In this document: one piece after another, positions 14,371 through 21,651 of the stretch
Position numbering within the stretch: the stretch's first letter is position 1
Layout of the letters: every line of letters begins with the position of its first letter
Source of the DNA: Clostridia bacterium
GTDB taxonomy: Bacteria; Bacillota; Clostridia; RUG12999
DNA length: 42,460 nucleotides
Direction: 5' to 3'
Assembly (NCBI GenBank): GCA_022801925.1
Contig: JAAWTG010000021.1
Coordinates: forward strand, 1 to 42,460
Notes under the pieces: generated by a model
Database searches by the model: none
The model's input: only the letters and a program-made list of their open reading frames with translations
Told to the model about the DNA's origin: nothing
Program-made: the position numbers and the translations under genes

Positions 14371-14535
14371 TTGAAACGGTAGAAAAATGTCCAGAGTGCT
14401 GTAAAAAAAATAAAAACAAAATATAGTTTTGACGAACAAGGGGAAACAGAGCGCATTATAGAGTGTCCATATTGCAAATTTTATGAACATTTTGCTTATG
14501 GGGCACATTACGGCAGGAGTGGGTACATAAAGTGA
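14367..14535 (+). pseudogene. zinc-ribbon protein split at an A8 tract
   Basis: The ATG frame gives MIETVEKCPECC and ends at 14426. The +1 frame carries on with YSFDEQGETERIIECPYCKFYEHFAYG to a stop at 14533-14535. Removing one A from the run 14403-14410 joins them into a CPxC...CPYC zinc ribbon of about 55 residues. The ATGA coupling to the previous gene is intact. The state could be an inactivating indel, an assembly error, or a site corrected by transcriptional slippage on A8. Confidence 0.6.
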
Positions 14536-14571
14536 CGAAAATGCCATGGAAAAAGAATTGGAGGGAACAGA

Positions 14572-14943
14572 GTGAAATCAATTAAAGAAGCTTTAAATAT
14601 CGACCAAAAATGGACACCGGAACAAGCGAGGAATGATATAGAAAGATATGTTCTGCGCCGCGAACTACCGGCGGTAAAGTCGGCAGCATTGGCGGTAATG
14701 GCGCTCGAAAAGCAGATACCAAAAAAGCCGCATGGTTGTTATCCGATTTATTTTTGTCCCGTTTGTCAAAAAATCAAGCACATACATTTGCAGGGAAAAT
14801 ATTGCCCGGATTGCGGTCAAGCGTTAAACTGGGGAAGTGATGAGGGCAAGATTGGGGAAAATTGGATACAAGAAGCGCGAAATATGTGGCAAGACGGCAC
14901 CGCCAAAAGCAATTTTGAAGATGAACAGGAGGGCAGAAAATGA
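14572..14943 (+). CDS. zinc-ribbon phage protein
   Basis: This 123-residue protein has an N-terminal helical part (WTPEQARNDIERYVLRREL), then two cysteine pairs FCPVCQK and YCPDCGQAL (about 62-83) forming a zinc ribbon. A C-terminal tail follows (about 84-123). The start is GTG, set by GGAGGGA. It is followed at ATGA overlap by the next gene. Ribbons like this are frequent in phage accessory genes and bind nucleic acid or proteins; the role here is unknown. Confidence 0.6.
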   Translation: MKSIKEALNIDQKWTPEQARNDIERYVLRRELPAVKSAALAVMALEKQIPKKPHGCYPIYFCPVCQKIKHIHLQGKYCPDCGQALNWGSDEGKIGENWIQEARNMWQDGTAKSNFEDEQEGRK

Positions 14944-15155
14944 ATGAACGTGAAAGATTGATAGAGTTAATGGGCACTACGCTTTTTGGAAATTTATGCA
15001 ATCATTGCGGAGCTGATAAGTCAAGGGAACGGGAAAAAGTATTAGAAATAACTGCAGACTACCTGATTGCAAATGGCGTGGTAATGCCGCCGTGCAAACT
15101 TGGGGATACGGTATATGTAGCAGAATCAGCACTAAGGGAAATGACCAATGTTTAA
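14940..15155 (+). CDS. small Cys-containing phage protein
   Basis: This 71-residue protein has CNHCGAD (about 20-26) and an ending PPCKLGDTVYV that recurs at the start of many phage accessory proteins. It starts within the four-base overlap of the previous gene and ends 8 bases inside the next. No function is assigned. Confidence 0.5.
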   Translation: MNERERLIELMGTTLFGNLCNHCGADKSREREKVLEITADYLIANGVVMPPCKLGDTVYVAESALREMTNV

Positions 15156-15597
15156 CATAGGCGACACAGTAACCGTATATTATGCCGGATATATGCCGCA
15201 TGAGGACGTTGTGCGGGCGGTAACGCCTTATGGCATGATACAGGTTGGCAATGATTGGTATAGGGCGGACGGGTGGTTGAGTAACGACGGGGCAGGCTGG
15301 ATTGAGGAGGGTGTAATGACTGTATTAAAACAAGAACTTGAAATTACAGAAAAGGCGGGTTATTTTTTGCCAGGAAACATAATAAAACCGTTGACGGTGG
15401 CGGAGCAGAACGGTAATCTTGTACTATATTTTCAGACGGACGTAGACCCGCTCGAAATTAGCAAAAGTCCAAAGAAGTACATACAGATATTTATTGTCGG
15501 CACGGGAAGAAAAGGGGATAATATCATATACGCCGATTACCTAGGGACGGTTGTAATGTCATATGGGCTTGTGTGTCATTGTTACATAAGACAATAA
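15148..15597 (+). CDS. hypothetical beta-rich phage protein
   Basis: This 149-residue protein begins with an SH3-like stretch (FNIGDTVTVYYAGYMPHEDVV) and carries a second half PLTVAEQNGNLVLYFQTD that resembles short stand-alone phage proteins. It may be a fusion of two small modules. AAGGGAA precedes the start. No function is recognised. Confidence 0.5.
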   Translation: MFNIGDTVTVYYAGYMPHEDVVRAVTPYGMIQVGNDWYRADGWLSNDGAGWIEEGVMTVLKQELEITEKAGYFLPGNIIKPLTVAEQNGNLVLYFQTDVDPLEISKSPKKYIQIFIVGTGRKGDNIIYADYLGTVVMSYGLVCHCYIRQ

Positions 15598-15614
15598 AAT
15601 TGAGGAGGTTTATA

Positions 15615-16052
15615 ATGCCAAGGATTGATAAACGAATAAAAGGATTTATACTTTGGGAGTTAGAACACTACCCAGAAAGTAAACAACAGATTGAACAATA
15701 CAGAAATGACATTATAACCGCAAAAGATTATACGATAGACGGGCAGCCGCGCGGGACTGATACAGGAGACCCGACAGCGCGAAAAGTGGAGAAGATAGAA
15801 AGAAGCGCATACATAAGGCAAACGGAACAAACGATTGAAGCGATTGAGCGCGTTCTGAATCGACAGCCGCCGGAAAAGATAAAAGCGATTGACCTGATGT
15901 ATTGGCGTGGGACGCATACGGCAGCCGGTGCGGGAATGGAAGTGGGAGCCGTCGAAAGAACGGTCTATAGATGGATTGACAAGGTGGTAATTTCAATCGC
16001 GAAAGAGTTAGGTTATATAACATGTCAAAAAGGTGTCAAAAATGAGGGGTAA
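15615..16052 (+). CDS. ArpU/RinA-like late transcriptional regulator
   Basis: This 145-residue protein has an N-terminal YPESKQQIEQY helix, the motif DGQPRGTDTGDPTA (about 43-56), a coiled segment, and a C-terminal sigma-like helix-turn-helix with YWRGTHTAAGAGMEVGAVERTVYRWID. This pattern is typical of the ArpU/RinA-type regulators that turn on packaging and structural genes. GAGGAGG sets the start. It stands last in the early operon, just before the intergenic control region at 16053-16378, which is where such a regulator would act. Confidence 0.75.
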   Translation: MPRIDKRIKGFILWELEHYPESKQQIEQYRNDIITAKDYTIDGQPRGTDTGDPTARKVEKIERSAYIRQTEQTIEAIERVLNRQPPEKIKAIDLMYWRGTHTAAGAGMEVGAVERTVYRWIDKVVISIAKELGYITCQKGVKNEG

Positions 16053-16113
16053 ATCCGTGTTATAATGGTACTGTGGATAAATGGGGTAACTGCAATTATC
16101 TATTATCCTCCAT

Positions 16114-16148
16114 AAAAAATAGCCGCGCCCTTCTCCTTTCAGCGCGGC
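16114..16148 (-). terminator. leftward intrinsic terminator
   Basis: GCCGCGC (16122-16128) pairs perfectly with GCGCGGC (16142-16148). On the minus strand the stem is followed by TATTTTTT. It is the fourth hairpin of this design inside rightward DNA. Confidence 0.65.
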
Positions 16149-16156
16149 AGAACATA

Positions 16157-16182
16157 AGCGGCTCTTGATGGGTCGCTTTTTT
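16157..16182 (+). terminator. rightward terminator ending the early operon
   Basis: AGCGGCT pairs with GGTCGCT (five Watson-Crick pairs and two wobbles) and six T follow. It lies about 105 bp after the late-regulator stop and should separate early from late transcription. The remaining part of the gene-free interval 16053-16378 holds the opposite-facing terminator and the promoter described at 16265-16323. Confidence 0.65.
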
Positions 16183-16264
16183 GATACACGAATAGAGCCG
16201 GACTTAACAATTGCCGGAGGTAGGGGCGGCGGGTAAATAGTCATTTTGTATATTTCTAACAAAA

Positions 16265-16323
16265 GACGAGTCGTCATTTTGTGAAAAATGCCACTTGAAA
16301 AACGAGTCGTCATGTGTTATACT
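16265..16323 (+). promoter_or_regulatory. candidate late promoter with two GACGAGTCGTC-like dyads
   Basis: TTGAAA (16295-16300) and TATACT (16318-16323) are 17 bp apart. The word ACGAGTCGTCAT occurs twice, at 16266-16277 and within the spacer at 16302-16313, 36 bp apart centre to centre; with the flanking G the first is an 11-bp dyad. The spacing puts one copy between the -35 and -10 and one upstream, suggesting regulation by a dimeric protein. GTCGG/CCGAC can pair further downstream in the leader. Confidence 0.7.
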
Positions 16324-16378
16324 ATAGTCACAGGGTCGGGAAAGAAACAAGCCGACAAAATGAAAGGAGATATACAAA

Positions 16379-16630
16379 ATGAGATTTTACAACGAGGAAA
16401 CTAAAAAATTTTTGAATGTAAGCATGGTGGACGAAAGAACAGGGAATGACTATTCGCAAGATTTAATTGATGTGACAGACTGGAAATATGATGAAGAGAA
16501 AGAAGCGTACTTATATGATGAAAAACACCCTGAGTTTGCACTGATAGAATGGTTAAATAATATAGCAGAGTACGGAGAAGCAGAAGGTTATGAGTATGCA
16601 AATATTGAGGTGTTATATGAGTGTGCGTAA
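16379..16630 (+). CDS. small acidic protein, first gene after the late promoter
   Basis: This 83-residue acidic protein (MRFYNEETKKFLNVSMVDE, YEYANIEVLYECA) has no recognisable domain. AAAGGAGATATACAA gives a strong ribosome site. It overlaps the AbrB-like gene by 14 bases, suggesting a pair with linked roles; nothing in the sequence identifies a toxin. Confidence 0.5.
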   Translation: MRFYNEETKKFLNVSMVDERTGNDYSQDLIDVTDWKYDEEKEAYLYDEKHPEFALIEWLNNIAEYGEAEGYEYANIEVLYECA

Positions 16631-16790
16631 GGTATTAAATATAATGTTCGCAAAGGCGGGTAGTGGAAGTATAACGACAAGAGTTACATTGCCGATAAGC
16701 TGGATTAAAAAAATGGGACTATCGCCGGATAACAGGCAAGTAACAGCAGAGTTTGACGGGAAGAAAATAACGATTACAAAGGCAGATTAA
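16617..16790 (+). CDS. AbrB/MazE-like DNA-binding protein
   Basis: This 57-residue protein has a swapped-hairpin pattern (GSITTRVTLPISWIKKMGL, then VTAEFDGKKITITK), as in AbrB/MazE-type transition regulators and antitoxins. The start at 16617 is preferred because GAGGTG lies 4 bases upstream; a start at 16644 (MFAKAG) is possible. It is overlapped by the preceding acidic gene and followed by a strong terminator. It could bind the dyads near 16265-16313. Confidence 0.6.
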   Translation: MSVRKVLNIMFAKAGSGSITTRVTLPISWIKKMGLSPDNRQVTAEFDGKKITITKAD

Positions 16791-16796
16791 TATTCA

Positions 16797-16830
16797 AGAG
16801 CACTCCTTAAAATTGGGGTGTTCTTTTTTT
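16797..16830 (+). terminator. strong terminator before the small terminase gene
   Basis: AGAGCACTCC pairs with GGGGTGTTCT (eight pairs and two wobbles) around an 8-base loop, then seven T. No promoter is visible between it and the terminase small subunit start 18 bp downstream. Confidence 0.8.
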
Positions 16831-16847
16831 ATTGGGGGTGATGAGTG

Positions 16848-17240
16848 ATGAGTAAACAAAACCAAACAAATACAATATTGACAAACGAGCAAATACAAGC
16901 GGCGGAACTGTTGGCAGACCCTAGTTATAAAGGGACGCGAAGCGCAATTATAAAAAAGGTTGGTGTGTGCCGCACAACATTTTATGATTGGTTTAAAAAT
17001 CCGGATTTTGTGAACTACGTCAATAGCCTGATTGACGCATACACAGACGCTGAGTTAGCAGTTGTATGGCGTGCTTTAATCAATAAATGCAAAGCCGGAG
17101 ACACGCAGGCAATCAAGCTGTATTTTGAACTAAAGGGCAAATACAAACAAGAGGTAAAACAGGAGATAGATGTCAACACTATGGGCGTTATTCTGCTGCC
17201 GGAAATCAAGGAGGATAGTGATGTATCAGCCGATATATAA
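16848..17240 (+). CDS. terminase small subunit, phBC6A51-type
   Basis: This 130-residue protein has an N-terminal helix-turn-helix (ILTNEQIQAAELLADPSYKGTRSAIIKKVGVCRTTFYDWFKN) of the phBC6A51 kind, then helices ending GDTQAIKLYFELKGKYKQE, the usual oligomerisation end. It recognises phage DNA for packaging. GGGGGTGATGAGTG sets the ATG. It overlaps the next gene by 20 bases. The large subunit is about 9 kb downstream, after the capsid genes, which is unusual. Confidence 0.8.
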   Translation: MSKQNQTNTILTNEQIQAAELLADPSYKGTRSAIIKKVGVCRTTFYDWFKNPDFVNYVNSLIDAYTDAELAVVWRALINKCKAGDTQAIKLYFELKGKYKQEVKQEIDVNTMGVILLPEIKEDSDVSADI

Positions 17241-18885
17241 GCGAGCAAAGAGCAATAGCCGCATTATGACGAGTGCGTTTAAAGGGTTAAACCGAGCGGA
17301 CGCGGGCGGAGAAGATGAGTTTGTCGACATGCAAAACCTTTCCAGCGACCACTATCCCTATTTGTCCCCTCGAAAATCGCGAACGGAAATATGCAGTCAA
17401 AACAATATCAAATATTTTATTGCGCCGCAGCTTATACCGGAACAGGAGATAACAGCATTTACGGGAGTTGCAGGGGCGGAGTTTTATTATAACGGTGTTG
17501 CAGTACCAAAAGATTCCGGCGTGACGATTGACCCAGATACAAAAAAGTGTCTGATAGATTACAATGGGTATATTCTGATATTTCCCGATAAGTTATACTA
17601 CTGCTATACAGCCCAAGAAGAACACAAACTCAAGCACATTGAGACTGGCTATAGCAACGTAAGTTTGTCGTTCAGCGCGGCGGGTAGCAATAATGACAGT
17701 ACGCTGGTTAATAAAGTGACAAAAACAGGCGGCTGGTCGGAATTTAGAGTTGGTGACAGTCTGACGATTAACTGCGAAATAATGGCAAACAATACGGTAT
17801 CCATTGACAGCAAGTATGATGACGTGAGCGACAGCAAAATCATGTCTTGCGTGGTGGAGGCAGTTAGTGGTAATGAAATGACAATCAAATGCGTGTCACG
17901 TCTGGGCGTGAAGCTTCCGGTGGAAGCCGGTAATAATATAAGGGGCAGTATTCGCAAAGCCATGCCAAATATTACGCGGGCGTGTGTCTGTAATAACCGT
18001 GTGTTTGGTGTAGACGCGGCAGGCGAGATGATTTATGCGTCCAAATTGGCAGATTTTAAAAATTGGAACGTTTTTGAGGGGCTATCGACGGATAGTTGGT
18101 ATGCACAGGTTGGGACAGATGGGCGATTCACGGGTATTGTAACGTATAACCAGTCTGTCGTGGCATTTAAAGATAATTATATTCATCTTGTCTATGGAGA
18201 CGCACCAACCAATTACAGAGTAACACATCAGATAGCGAAAGGTTGCATTGACGGTGATAGCATTGCGGAGGTATCAGGTAGTTTATATTTCCTTTCTTAT
18301 GATGGGATTTATAAATACAGCGGCGGAACACCGTTGTGTATTTCGGACAAGGTTAATAGGCGTTATTCGGCGGGGGTCGGTGGATTCGATGGCAGAAAAT
18401 ATTATCTGTCGGCAAAGAACACAGAAACAACCGAGTTTTTAGTATTTGATACAAAATACAATGTCTGGCATAAAGAGGACGATTTAAATGTTGGGTGGTT
18501 TGTGCGATACAATGACGGACTATATGCAGCGAGTACAAACAAGATTATCCGGCTGAACGCCGGAACTGAAACAGTGGAGTGGACGGCAGAATCTATCAAG
18601 TTTAGGGATAACACTACGACAAAACGCAGCGTCAACGACATGTATTTCCGTGTGGTGTTGGAGCCTGATAGTAAAGTAGAGGTATACGCCCGATATGATG
18701 ATTATGATTGGCTTAAATACGGAACACTGGAACCGAGCAATAACGGACATACGGTTATGCGTGTGCCTGTTAGGTTTGCGTCAGCCGACCATTACCAATA
18801 TAAGTTGGTTGGGCACGGCAATGCTATTATAGAGTGTGTGGAACGTAAAATATATGTTGGTGGAAGCAATCAGAATAGATTTTAA
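17221..18885 (+). CDS. DNA-stabilisation protein, P22 gp10-like
   Basis: This 554-residue protein has a beta-propeller type pattern with repeated aromatic/Gly strands: DEFVDMQNLSSDHYPYLSPR, FEGLSTDSWYAQVGTDG, IVTYNQSVVAFKDNYIHLVYG, GSLYFLSYDGIYKYSGG, KYNVWHKEDD. It resembles the family around P22 gp10, which plugs the head after packaging and joins the tail. GGAGGATAGTG precedes the ATG. A general tail-hub role is the alternative; the family match is by pattern. Confidence 0.65.
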   Translation: MYQPIYKRAKSNSRIMTSAFKGLNRADAGGEDEFVDMQNLSSDHYPYLSPRKSRTEICSQNNIKYFIAPQLIPEQEITAFTGVAGAEFYYNGVAVPKDSGVTIDPDTKKCLIDYNGYILIFPDKLYYCYTAQEEHKLKHIETGYSNVSLSFSAAGSNNDSTLVNKVTKTGGWSEFRVGDSLTINCEIMANNTVSIDSKYDDVSDSKIMSCVVEAVSGNEMTIKCVSRLGVKLPVEAGNNIRGSIRKAMPNITRACVCNNRVFGVDAAGEMIYASKLADFKNWNVFEGLSTDSWYAQVGTDGRFTGIVTYNQSVVAFKDNYIHLVYGDAPTNYRVTHQIAKGCIDGDSIAEVSGSLYFLSYDGIYKYSGGTPLCISDKVNRRYSAGVGGFDGRKYYLSAKNTETTEFLVFDTKYNVWHKEDDLNVGWFVRYNDGLYAASTNKIIRLNAGTETVEWTAESIKFRDNTTTKRSVNDMYFRVVLEPDSKVEVYARYDDYDWLKYGTLEPSNNGHTVMRVPVRFASADHYQYKLVGHGNAIIECVERKIYVGGSNQNRF

Positions 18886-18897
18886 GGAGGAATTTAT

Positions 18898-19722
18898 ATG
18901 GCAGGAATACATATTCCTTACCCACAGAAGAACTATAGTACAGAACAAGACGTAGAGGAATTACAGAACATTTTTACAGACTTTATCAATAAGTTCCAAT
19001 GGCTGATTGGGAATCTGGATACGCAAAATGTAATAGAAGCGCGCAGTGTCAAAGCGCAGAATATTGACGTGACACAAGCACAGATTAAGGACGCACAAAT
19101 CGGCAGCCTAAAAGCAGATAAACTGTGGGCAGGCACAATTGATTCGGGAAAAGTCAGTATAAAAGAAAAAGACAGCAACAAAACAATTGATATTACAGGG
19201 TCATACATACATTTCGAGGAAAACGGCAAAGACCGTGCTGGAATGGGATATTTACCAGACGGAACGTTTGTATTTTACATCAACGACCCATCAGGACAGC
19301 AAGTGCAAATCGGGTTGGATAGCGATGGGAACGCAATCTTCCGTGGGGACGTAGTGGGCGGTAGTATTACATCAGATACCACGATTGATGTGACTACGGA
19401 CGCAACAATCGGGAATAAGCTGATACTCAAAAATGATGATGTTGTAGGCGGGACTATATCAGTGTATGAAGGGGCAGATACAGCACCAACGCTAAATATC
19501 CGCGCGGAAGGGTCACGACCGATTATGATTTCCACCGGAACCGGAACTACACAATTTCAGTGCGACGCAAGCACAACCTATGTGCGCGGAAAAAATGAAT
19601 TGCGGTTGGGAACTACGGATGGGAATGATAAGGTATACATCAATAATAAACTAGCAGCAACCGCCGAAGACATAGAAACAGCAATTAGAAATCATGTTCA
19701 GCAATATCATTCAGAAACTTGA
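18898..19722 (+). CDS. tail fibre / minor structural protein
   Basis: This 274-residue protein has an N-terminal coiled coil (TEQDVEELQNIFTDFINKFQWL), a stretch of short repeats (ARSVKAQNIDVTQAQIKDAQIGSLKADKL) typical of trimeric fibre shafts, and a beta-rich C-terminal part. It is probably an elongated trimer at the tail. AAGGAGG sets the start. No receptor-binding motif is recognised. Confidence 0.6.
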   Translation: MAGIHIPYPQKNYSTEQDVEELQNIFTDFINKFQWLIGNLDTQNVIEARSVKAQNIDVTQAQIKDAQIGSLKADKLWAGTIDSGKVSIKEKDSNKTIDITGSYIHFEENGKDRAGMGYLPDGTFVFYINDPSGQQVQIGLDSDGNAIFRGDVVGGSITSDTTIDVTTDATIGNKLILKNDDVVGGTISVYEGADTAPTLNIRAEGSRPIMISTGTGTTQFQCDASTTYVRGKNELRLGTTDGNDKVYINNKLAATAEDIETAIRNHVQQYHSET

Positions 19723-19777
19723 TAAGTAAAAAAACAACCTCCAAATTTGTGCAAAGTGACGAAATGTGAAATATCTC

Positions 19778-19817
19778 TTGACTTTTGCCAGACATAAATA
19801 TATAATTGTGCCAGACA
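19778..19817 (+). promoter_or_regulatory. promoter of the RHH-antirepressor module with repeated TGCCAGACA
   Basis: TTGACT (19778-19783) and TATAAT (19801-19806) have a 17-bp spacer. The 9-mer TGCCAGACA occurs twice, at 19786-19794 inside the spacer and at 19809-19817 downstream of the -10. Direct 9-mers 23 bp apart bracketing the -10 suggest autorepression by the RHH protein encoded next. Confidence 0.8.
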
Positions 19818-19835
19818 AAAGAAAGGAGGGAAGGC

Positions 19836-20009
19836 ATGTCGCCTAGAACTGGTAGACCAACTAATAATCCGCGACCTAATAAAATTAGTATACGCATTAG
19901 CAATGATGACAAAAAAACAATAGATTCGTATTGCGAACAGGAAAATATAAATATGACGGAAGCTATTAGCCGCGGAATTAAAAAGTTGGAACGCGAAATA
20001 AAAAAGTAA
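19836..20009 (+). CDS. ribbon-helix-helix repressor (Arc/Mnt-like position)
   Basis: This 57-residue protein has a basic N-terminal arm (SPRTGRPTNNPRPNK), then an ISIRISNDDKKTIDSYCEQENINMTEAISRGIKKLE ribbon-helix-helix. AAAGGAGGG sets the start at this ATG; an upstream in-frame extension overlaps the operator. It precedes an antirepressor gene, which is the arrangement of Arc and Mnt before ant in P22. It probably represses the antirepressor in the lysogen. Confidence 0.75.
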   Translation: MSPRTGRPTNNPRPNKISIRISNDDKKTIDSYCEQENINMTEAISRGIKKLEREIKK

Positions 20010-20042
20010 CGGGAACCTCCCAACCAAGAGCAATTCCCGTTA
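20007..20042. repeat. inverted repeat at the end of the RHH gene
   Basis: TAACGGGAA (20007-20015, including the stop codon) pairs with TTCCCGTTA (20034-20042) around 18 bases. There is no T-tract on either side. It may form an mRNA hairpin between the repressor and antirepressor genes. Confidence 0.55.
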
Positions 20043-20056
20043 CCAACACCACACCA

Positions 20057-20087
20057 GAGGTATGATAAATCCATTATATCATACCTC
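20057..20087. repeat. inverted repeat in the antirepressor leader
   Basis: GAGGTATGATA (20057-20067) pairs perfectly with TATCATACCTC (20077-20087) around 9 bases. It lies 32 bp before the antirepressor start. With no T-run it is more likely a stability or regulatory hairpin, or an operator, than a terminator. Confidence 0.6.
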
Positions 20088-20118
20088 CGGTAAAAAATCA
20101 AGCTTGGAGGAATGAAAA

Positions 20119-20961
20119 ATGCGTGAAATGGTATTGGTAAATAGGCAATCAATAGACGTTAAAGAGTACGAAGGAAAAAGAGTGGTAACCTTCAAAGATG
20201 TTGACAATGTACATGATAGACCAACAGGAACTACAAGAAAGGCGTTTCACCGAAATAAAAACCGCTTTTTATGCGGCGTTGATTACTTCGTCCTTCAAAG
20301 GGACGAAGCCCAACAATATGGCTATACTGCTCCTAATGGTCTTATATTTTTAACGGAAAGCGGCTATCTAATGATTGCAAAAGTATTTGATGATAGTCTT
20401 GCATGGAATGTTCAGCGCGAACTTGTAAATAATTATTTCAATCAAGTGCAGAGCGTATCCCAGCCGACCACCAATTACACCTATAACAACCGTCCGGTCG
20501 TAACGATACGGCAGATAGCGGAGCATTTGAGAATCAGCGTACAGACCACACAAAACCGTTTTAGACTGCATAAAAATGAATTTACCTACGGTACAGAATA
20601 TGAAATCCTATACGGCTGCAACATGGAGCAATTCAAGGCGCAAAACGCAGGATTCAGCGGTATCAGTAAATTAACGGTTTTCACGCCCAAAGGAGCGCGG
20701 CGAATGCTGGAACTTTGCAAACAGTGTCAACAGGTTAAAGCGATTCCGGCAGCAGACAAAAATGCGAAAGACAGCGCGAAAAAGCAGGAATTAACAGACG
20801 TAATGAATCGGCGTTTAATTGCAATTCATACTTTGGTGGATATGGTAACACATTCTAAGAATCCACAAGATACATATTGCTTTGCTAAAACTTTGGATAT
20901 GCTGATTCTTTCAATGTATGCAAAAACTCTTAAATTAGAGGAAATATGTCAAGCGAAGTAA
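20119..20961 (+). CDS. ORF6N-domain antirepressor
   Basis: This 280-residue protein has an N-terminal ORF6N domain (about 5-110: VNRQSIDVKEYEGKRVVTFKDVD, FHRNKNRFLCGVDYFVLQ, LIFLTESGYLMIAKVFDD). A second similar block (about 125-200: YNNRPVVTIRQIAEHL, NRFRLHKNEFTYGTEYEIL, TVFTPKGARRMLELC) suggests an internal duplication. ORF6N/KilA-N proteins act as antirepressors that release prophages. GGAGGAATG precedes the ATG. It lies within the late region, controlled locally by the RHH repressor. Confidence 0.75.
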   Translation: MREMVLVNRQSIDVKEYEGKRVVTFKDVDNVHDRPTGTTRKAFHRNKNRFLCGVDYFVLQRDEAQQYGYTAPNGLIFLTESGYLMIAKVFDDSLAWNVQRELVNNYFNQVQSVSQPTTNYTYNNRPVVTIRQIAEHLRISVQTTQNRFRLHKNEFTYGTEYEILYGCNMEQFKAQNAGFSGISKLTVFTPKGARRMLELCKQCQQVKAIPAADKNAKDSAKKQELTDVMNRRLIAIHTLVDMVTHSKNPQDTYCFAKTLDMLILSMYAKTLKLEEICQAK

Positions 20962-20995
20962 ATAAACCAGTTACCAAATAGAAAAATAAATATTA

Positions 20996-21025
20996 GGCGC
21001 CCACTCATGTGGACGCCTTTTCTAT
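20996..21025. terminator. terminator between the antirepressor and the leftward cargo gene
   Basis: GGCGCCCAC and GTGGACGCC pair around TCAT (one C-A mismatch) and TTTT follows on the plus strand. On the minus strand the hairpin is followed by TAATATTTATTTTT. It can serve both convergent genes. Confidence 0.75.
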
Positions 21026-21579
21026 TTACACTTCTCAACTAGCCATGGTTGTAATACTGTATTGTACCACTCTAGTTCAGGGCAGCCGTCTGTATGGTGC
21101 GGATAGGTTTCAAAAAATACTTCATCCCGCCAACTTATTTTGTATGAATCATCATCTTTCATAGTAAATGCGTAATTGCCTTTATATTTTTTGTAGATAT
21201 CGCGTGTTAAAACGTAATATTTCCCATTAACAAAATTTGTACTAATACCATCATTAGATTCCTTAGTTGGGTCATAATCCTCTGCTGGGAAAGCAGTAGG
21301 AGTAACAGACGGTTCCGGCGTAGCTTCTGTAGTGACAACCGCTTGTGAGCCGTCCCAGTCTACAGACACGCCTAAGATATCGCCCATAGCGCGTAGTGGC
21401 AAATATGTACGTTCTTCAATGGTAACGACAGGCATATCCAATGAGACAGGAGAGCCGTTCACCACAACAGGGAAGTCTGCTTCCGTGGCGGTGAATGTAC
21501 GATTCCCAGCAATAGCAATGGTTCCAGTTAACACAGAGCCGATAACAATGCCCGTGATAAGTTGTTTGTAAGATTTCAT
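21022..21579 (-). CDS. secreted protein with copper-amine-oxidase-type stalk domain
   Basis: This 185-residue protein has a lysine-initiated signal sequence (MKSYKQLITGIVIGSVLTGTIAIAG). A stalk domain (about 30-85) follows, with VVNGSPVSLDMPVVTIEERTYLPLRAMGDILGVSVDWD, the usual copper amine oxidase N-terminal-like pattern of clostridial surface proteins. After a short Pro/Thr linker comes an uncharacterised part (about 105-185; HHTDGCPELEWYN). AAGGAGG sets the start. Being leftward with its own promoter in a rightward structural operon, it looks like a cargo gene expressed in the lysogen. Confidence 0.75.
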   Translation of the reverse strand: MKSYKQLITGIVIGSVLTGTIAIAGNRTFTATEADFPVVVNGSPVSLDMPVVTIEERTYLPLRAMGDILGVSVDWDGSQAVVTTEATPEPSVTPTAFPAEDYDPTKESNDGISTNFVNGKYYVLTRDIYKKYKGNYAFTMKDDDSYKISWRDEVFFETYPHHTDGCPELEWYNTVLQPWLVEKCK

Positions 21580-21604
21580 GATGTCATTCCTCCTTTGTAG
21601 GTTT

Positions 21605-21633
21605 ATGATACCATGATTACATAATAAAGTCAA
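21605..21633 (-). promoter_or_regulatory. promoter of the leftward cargo gene
   Basis: On the minus strand TTGACT (21628-21633) and TATCAT (21605-21610) are 17 bp apart, ending 26 bp before the start codon. It lies in the short gap before the portal gene. Confidence 0.75.
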
Positions 21634-21651
21634 TAAGGAGAGTGAAACACA

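Noticed and set aside
16379-16790. Toxin-antitoxin pair
   Set aside because: The second protein is AbrB/MazE-like, but the first has no toxin motif and the order and promoter context fit a regulatory pair equally well.
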